From contig NZ_JAOTPL010000006.1 of assembly GCF_025631005.1 (NCBI RefSeq), positions 1 through 64,000 on the forward strand: a DNA stretch of 64,000 nt, read 5' to 3'. This DNA comes from Haoranjiania flava. GTDB taxonomy: Bacteria > Bacteroidota > Bacteroidia > Chitinophagales > Chitinophagaceae. The translations under genes were made by a program, and so were the position numbers. The number at the start of each line of letters is the position of its first letter. The first letter of the stretch is position 1. The notes beneath the pieces were generated by a model. That model worked only from the letters and a program-made list of their open reading frames with translations, was not told the origin of the DNA and did no database searches. This document shows, piece by piece, positions 60,024 to 64,000 of this stretch.

Positions 60024-61460
60024 ATGAGCGATATTGAGTATTCAAACAATTTAAAAGATCTATCCGAGACTTACGATACCATACAGGAAGCCTTCAGAAA
60101 CAGGATGAGCAATACTGATGAGAAAGGAAAGTATAAGCACGTATATGCGTCTAAGCCTAAAGGAAAATTTTACAACATCAGGACCATACTTTCTTATGTA
60201 TACCTGCTTTTGTTCGTAGGATTACCGTTTATTAAGGTGAATGGCCAGCCTTTGATCCTGCTCAACTTCCCTGCCGGAAAATTTATCCTCTTCAGCAAGG
60301 TGTTCTGGCCGCAGGACTTTTTCATTTTTGCTATCGGCATGATCGCGGCAATTATTTTTATTGCTTTGTTCACGGTTATCTTCGGCAGGTTGTTCTGCGG
60401 ATGGATCTGCCCTCAAACCATTTTCATGGAAATGTTTTTCAGGAAAATAGAATGGGTCATTGAAGGCACTCCTGCTGAACAAAAAAGGCTGAATGCTGCT
60501 CCCTGGACGGGCAAAAAAATATTTAAGAAAACGCTGAAACATGTAGTCTTCTTTCTGTTCTCCTTTATCATAGCCAACACTTTCCTGGCTTACATTGTAG
60601 GCGTAGATGAGCTGTACGACATGATCAAACACCCTGCCGCCAACATCGGCACACTGGTAGCCCTGCTGGCTTTCACCGGTGTGTTTTATGCAGTCTTTGC
60701 CTTTGTAAGAGATATCGTCTGCACTACCATCTGCCCGTATGGCAGGTTGCAGAGCGTACTTTTTGATAAAGACACCATGCAGGTAGCCTACGATTACAAA
60801 CGGGGCGAGCCACGCGGAAAAGTAAAGAAACGCGAAGAAAATAACTTGGGCGATTGTATTGATTGCAACCGTTGTGTGGTTGTGTGCCCCACTGGTATAG
60901 ACATCCGCAACGGTGTACAGATGGAATGCGTGGGCTGTACAGCCTGTATTGATGCCTGTGATGAAATGATGATAAAAGTAAACAGGCCAACCGGGCTTAT
61001 CAGGTATGCTTCCGAAAATGAAATTGCAGACAAAAAGAAATTCCACCTGAACTTTAAAGTAAAAGGCTATTCTTTTATTCTGCTACTTCTGCTGGGTGTG
61101 ATGACCTACCTGATAGCTTCCGGAAAGTCAATAGACACCAACATTACCAGAGCGCAGGGTCAGTTGTATACAGAACAACAGGACGGTAAAATCACCAATC
61201 TGTACAATGCCAAGATCATTAACAAAACAAATAAGCCTCAATCTTATAAAATGAAGGTGGAAGGCATAGATGCAGAAGTAAAAATGGTGACAGACGACAA
61301 AGCATTGCTGAAACCAGAGGCCATCAATGAAGTTACTTTCTTCATCAACATAGATAAAAGCAAGCTCAGGGAAAGAAAAACAGATCTCCTGGTAGGCGTC
61401 TACAACGATGGGGAACTGGTAGAGACCGTAAAAACCACTTTCCTGGGGCCATTTAAATAA
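60024..61460 (+). CDS. ccoG: Cytochrome c oxidase accessory protein CcoG
   Basis: 478 residues. Several membrane helices, with FCGWICPQTIFMEMFFR near residues 120-136 carrying the CxxxC pair and CTTICPYGRLQSV near 232. A two-cluster ferredoxin region follows: CIDCNRCVVVCPTGIDIRNG and CVGCTACIDACDEMM, with eight cysteines for two [4Fe-4S] clusters. A periplasmic Ig-like C-terminal domain starts at about 365. CcoG reduces copper for cbb3 oxidase assembly. The other subunits are upstream. Confidence 0.93.
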   Translation: MSDIEYSNNLKDLSETYDTIQEAFRNRMSNTDEKGKYKHVYASKPKGKFYNIRTILSYVYLLLFVGLPFIKVNGQPLILLNFPAGKFILFSKVFWPQDFFIFAIGMIAAIIFIALFTVIFGRLFCGWICPQTIFMEMFFRKIEWVIEGTPAEQKRLNAAPWTGKKIFKKTLKHVVFFLFSFIIANTFLAYIVGVDELYDMIKHPAANIGTLVALLAFTGVFYAVFAFVRDIVCTTICPYGRLQSVLFDKDTMQVAYDYKRGEPRGKVKKREENNLGDCIDCNRCVVVCPTGIDIRNGVQMECVGCTACIDACDEMMIKVNRPTGLIRYASENEIADKKKFHLNFKVKGYSFILLLLLGVMTYLIASGKSIDTNITRAQGQLYTEQQDGKITNLYNAKIINKTNKPQSYKMKVEGIDAEVKMVTDDKALLKPEAINEVTFFINIDKSKLRERKTDLLVGVYNDGELVETVKTTFLGPFK

Positions 61461-61475
61461 TAATAAATATAAACA

Positions 61476-61925
61476 ATGAGATTTAACTGGGGTTATGGCA
61501 TATTGGTAGTAATCATCCTTTTCCTGATCGGGTTAGGAACAATGGTTTTTATTTCCATGAGAGAAAAGAACAGCATAGAACTGATTGAAGAAAAATATTA
61601 TGAAAAGGAATTGGTATTCCAGGACCAGATAGATGCGCAAAACAACCTTGCCGCACTCTACCCTGATTCCCTGCATATTGCAGACACCAATGGCGTGGTA
61701 TTCATAAAACTGCCTTCTAAAGCTGCAAGGGTAGACAGCGGATATGTAGAATTCATCAGGCCCTCAGACAAAACAAAGGACAGGCGTATAGCGTTGCATG
61801 TAAATGAAAGCGGTGAGCTTTCTTTGCCTAAATCAAACTTTGTTCCCGGGCTGTATAAGTTCCGCATAGGCTGGTCAACGGATGGCATAAATTATGTAAA
61901 GAAAAAAGACTTTATTGTAAAATAA
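61476..61925 (+). CDS. ccoH: FixH/CcoH family protein
   Basis: 149 residues with one N-terminal membrane helix (about residues 6-28) and a periplasmic beta-rich domain. IELIEEKYYEKELVFQDQID near residues 34-53 fits the FixH pattern. FixH/CcoH takes part in assembly of cbb3 oxidase. It is 15 bp downstream of ccoG and 5 bp upstream of the SafE-like gene, in the same transcript. Confidence 0.85.
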   Translation: MRFNWGYGILVVIILFLIGLGTMVFISMREKNSIELIEEKYYEKELVFQDQIDAQNNLAALYPDSLHIADTNGVVFIKLPSKAARVDSGYVEFIRPSDKTKDRRIALHVNESGELSLPKSNFVPGLYKFRIGWSTDGINYVKKKDFIVK

Positions 61926-61930
61926 TAACC

Positions 61931-62635
61931 ATGTGGTTTAGTGTTCTTACAGGATTGAGCATTGGCTTCCTCGGAAGTTTTCACTGTATAGGCATGTGCG
62001 GGCCTATAGCGCTTTCATTGCCTATACATAATAAACCCAAAGCAGAAAAAGCATTGGTAATTTTTTTATACAATCTGGGCAGGGCCCTCACCTATGCGGC
62101 GTTTGGCGCCATTCTTGGGTTTATCAGCAACCGTTTCTTCTTGGTGGGTTACCAGCAAACAGTTTCTGTAATTGCAGGCGCGCTGATTCTTTTATTACTG
62201 GTACTTGCCTATTTTTTCCCAAACGACAGCACTGTGTTTGGCAGGTTTCATACAGGTGTACAAAATTTATTGGGCAAAGCACTGTACGGTAAAAAAAATA
62301 ATTTTTCTTACCTCACTATCGGCTTGCTGAACGGCCTGCTGCCCTGTGGGCTGGTATACCTGGCGGTTGCCACATCGCTTACTACAGGCAGTGCAATAAA
62401 CGGCGCCATACTGATGTTTTTCTTTGGAATAGGTACTTTTCCACTTATGATCTCTCTGCTGGTGCTGGGAAATTACATATCTGTAAGTGCAAGAAAAAAA
62501 GTAAGAAAGCTTGTTCCCTACTTTATAGCGTTTATGGCTGTATTGTTGATTCTAAGAGGCATGAACCTTGGTATCCCCTATATTAGCCCTGCATTGGGCA
62601 ATGCAGACAAGTCAGGTGCAGTACATTGTCATTAG
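61931..62635 (+). CDS. SafE/TauE-like cbb3-associated membrane protein
   Basis: 234 residues, six predicted membrane helices in two repeats. HCIGMCGPIAL near residue 18 and NGLLPCGLVYLA near 136 carry the Cys residues of each repeat, as in the DsbD/CcdA-like or sulfite exporter TauE/SafE group. Proteins of this type often close cbb3 assembly operons and are linked to copper or thiol handling. The C-terminal HCH may bind metal. Ends convergent with the dNK gene, overlapping by 4 bp. Confidence 0.82.
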   Translation: MWFSVLTGLSIGFLGSFHCIGMCGPIALSLPIHNKPKAEKALVIFLYNLGRALTYAAFGAILGFISNRFFLVGYQQTVSVIAGALILLLLVLAYFFPNDSTVFGRFHTGVQNLLGKALYGKKNNFSYLTIGLLNGLLPCGLVYLAVATSLTTGSAINGAILMFFFGIGTFPLMISLLVLGNYISVSARKKVRKLVPYFIAFMAVLLILRGMNLGIPYISPALGNADKSGAVHCH

Positions 62636-63267
62636 AAAAGTCCGTATAATGCTCCCTCTACCCTGTTGATGATCTCGCCGAAATCTTCGTCATTGTCTAC
62701 AAAGTTCAGCTTATCAATATCAATGATCAGCAGTTTACCTTCCTTGTAGTTCTTTGCCCATTTGTTGTACAGCTCATTGAGCTTTTTCAGGTAATCCAGG
62801 CGGATGTTCTCTTCATATTCCCTGCCCCGTTTTTGTATTCTTTCCACCAGTGCAGGCACAGAGCCTTTCAGGTAGATGACCAGGTCAGGTGGGGTGATCA
62901 GCCGCTTTAAAGTAGTATAAAAATCGTGGTAGTTTTCAAAATCGCGTGAGCTCATCAGCCCCATATCGTGCAGGTTAGGTGCAAAAATATCTGCATCTTC
63001 ATAGATGGTTCTGTCCTGTATCACGGTATCTTTTCCATGCTGTATTTCCAATACTTGTTTGAGCCTGCTGTTGAGAAAATATATCTGCAGGTTAAAGCTC
63101 CACCTGGGCATATCATCGTAAAAATCATTGATATACGGGTTGTAATCGATCTCTTCAAAATGGGGGCTCCAGTTGTAATGCTTACTCAGCATTGCGGTAA
63201 GCGTAGTCTTGCCTGCCCCGATATTGCCTGCAACGGCTATGTGCTTAGGCACTTTTGTTTTAGACAT
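62632..63267 (-). CDS. Deoxynucleoside kinase
   Basis: 211 residues. P-loop AVAGNIGAGKTTLTAMLSKH near residues 11-30; VIQDRTIYEDADIFAPNL near 82-99 is the DRT/S motif of the dNK family; KRGREYEENIRLDYLKKLNE near 165-185 forms the lid. It phosphorylates deoxynucleosides in salvage. The exact base preference (dA/dG versus dC/dT) is not decided here. Cytoplasmic. The trpS gene stands 38 bp upstream on the same strand, so they may be co-transcribed. Confidence 0.9.
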   Translation of the reverse strand: MSKTKVPKHIAVAGNIGAGKTTLTAMLSKHYNWSPHFEEIDYNPYINDFYDDMPRWSFNLQIYFLNSRLKQVLEIQHGKDTVIQDRTIYEDADIFAPNLHDMGLMSSRDFENYHDFYTTLKRLITPPDLVIYLKGSVPALVERIQKRGREYEENIRLDYLKKLNELYNKWAKNYKEGKLLIIDIDKLNFVDNDEDFGEIINRVEGALYGLF

Positions 63268-63305
63268 AGAGAAATAGTTAGAAGGTATAAATTTAAATCT
63301 TTTTT

Positions 63306-64000
63306 TTAATATTTCATACCTACTCCTTCTCTCACCTTGTCAATGGTGGCGCGTGCGCTGATACGTGCTTTTTCAGCGCCTTCACGCATTACTTTTTGCA
63401 GATAAGCTTTGTCGTGTTGAATTTCCATAGCGCGAGCCCGTATAGGCGCCAGGAATGCAACCATATCTTCGGCCAGTTGTTTCTTCATATCTCCGTACCT
63501 GATTACGCAGTTATTAAAATCCGCATCAAATTTTTCAAAAGTATCTTTTGTACTCACGAGAGACATAAGCGTAAAAAGATTCTGAATATAGTCAGGCTTT
63601 TCAGAATTGTTTTCCGTTGGGCCGCTGTCAGTCTTGGCTTTCATGATCTTTTTCCTTACCAGTTCATCACTGTCTGACAGGTATATGGTAGCCATCTGGT
63701 TTTCACTTTTGCTCATCTTGCCATTTCCGTCCAGGCTCATGATCTTTACCAGGTCATTGCTGTAGTTAAATGCGTAAGGCATCGGGAAAACCTCGCCATA
63801 CCTGTGGTTGAAACGTTCAGCAAAATTACGGGCCATTTCCAGGTGTTGCTCCTGGTCTTTGCCAACCGGCACTTTTACTGATCGGTGAATAAGAATATCA
63901 GCAGCCATGAGCACCGGGTATGTAAGCAGCCCGGCATTGACGTTATTCGGGTTCAGGCGCACCTTATCTTTAAAGGTAGGTACTTTTTCCAGTTCGCCTT
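63306..64000 (-). CDS. trpS: Tryptophanyl-tRNA synthetase, partial
   Basis: The 5' part lies beyond the right edge; the last 231 codons or so are present. The reading frame is open to 64000 (LEKVPTFKDKVRLNPNNV in the last bases). Seen: NVNAGLLTYPVLMAADIL, VPVGKDQEQHLEMARNFAER, the class I KMSKS motif in GNGKMSKSENQ and the C-terminal helical region. It charges tRNA-Trp. The GTG near 63962 is an internal Val, not a start. Confidence 0.93.
   Translation of the reverse strand, partial: GELEKVPTFKDKVRLNPNNVNAGLLTYPVLMAADILIHRSVKVPVGKDQEQHLEMARNFAERFNHRYGEVFPMPYAFNYSNDLVKIMSLDGNGKMSKSENQMATIYLSDSDELVRKKIMKAKTDSGPTENNSEKPDYIQNLFTLMSLVSTKDTFEKFDADFNNCVIRYGDMKKQLAEDMVAFLAPIRARAMEIQHDKAYLQKVMREGAEKARISARATIDKVREGVGMKY

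Noticed and set aside
60222..61046. 274-codon minus-strand ORF
   Set aside because: Antisense to ccoG, whose iron-sulfur motifs establish the true frame.

Overview
The window looks like a chromosomal segment of a Bacteroidota bacterium, most likely order Chitinophagales (Chitinophagaceae-like). This rests on several things seen together: lipoboxes and short A/T-rich leaders without strong Shine-Dalgarno sequences, repeated -7 elements of the form TAnnTTTG upstream of genes, a fused ccoNO cytochrome oxidase gene, a long-form IspH, DUF5683 and GH3-family proteins, and TetR-linked RND pumps. No transposase, integrase, phage gene, rRNA or CRISPR array is visible. One tRNA (His, GTG) is present.

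Layout. 1-632: a tandem array of 152-bp repeats. 633-4148: minus-strand lipoprotein, SpmA/SpmB-type membrane protein, ispE, and a bifunctional-nuclease/UVR protein. 4200-10797: a hairpin repeat followed by a tetR-tolC-MFP-RND efflux operon with a perfect operator-like palindrome in its promoter. 10857-12389: an arsR-SRPBCC-DoxX-YdeI stress cassette with an operator inside its promoter. 12433-31049: mostly housekeeping genes (metF, aroC, prfC, pyrE, ftsY) mixed with a shortened GH2 beta-mannosidase-like protein, a GH3 ANL-type protein, a LysE exporter, a zinc metallopeptidase, an SPFH protein, a Nudix hydrolase, an orphan OmpR-type regulator and several lipoproteins. 31300-36351: alpha/beta hydrolase, GH29 fucosidase, tRNA-His and a Prc-type S41 protease.

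36372-37841 is an accessory islet. It holds a 144-bp element with 19-bp perfect terminal inverted repeats, a higBA-type toxin-antitoxin pair with an apparently leaderless promoter, and a decayed gene. 37842-44817 is a second tetR-acrA-acrB-oprM system, read on the minus strand. Its 540-bp leader is filled by five hairpin repeats related to the single copy at 4200-4322, and the terminal ATG of the last unit is the acrA start codon.

44958-50456 carries envelope and isoprenoid genes (FAH-family enzyme, lspA, vanZ, lpxD, phosphopantetheinyl transferase, dcd, ispH). 50613-55892 has a subtilisin, an FKBP, an arginase-fold protein that has lost metal ligands, and ornithine aminotransferase. 55980-62635 is a complete cbb3 oxidase and assembly operon: ccoS, fused ccoNO, ccoQ, monoheme ccoP, ccoG, ccoH and a SafE-like protein. 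It includes a 55-bp direct repeat before ccoP that creates a 25-codon ORF. The window ends with a deoxynucleoside kinase and a partial trpS.

The best candidates for something undescribed are the hairpin repeat family tied to both efflux loci, the accessory islet, and the metal-ligand-poor arginase paired with rocD. All functional statements are from reading the sequence; no database search was run.
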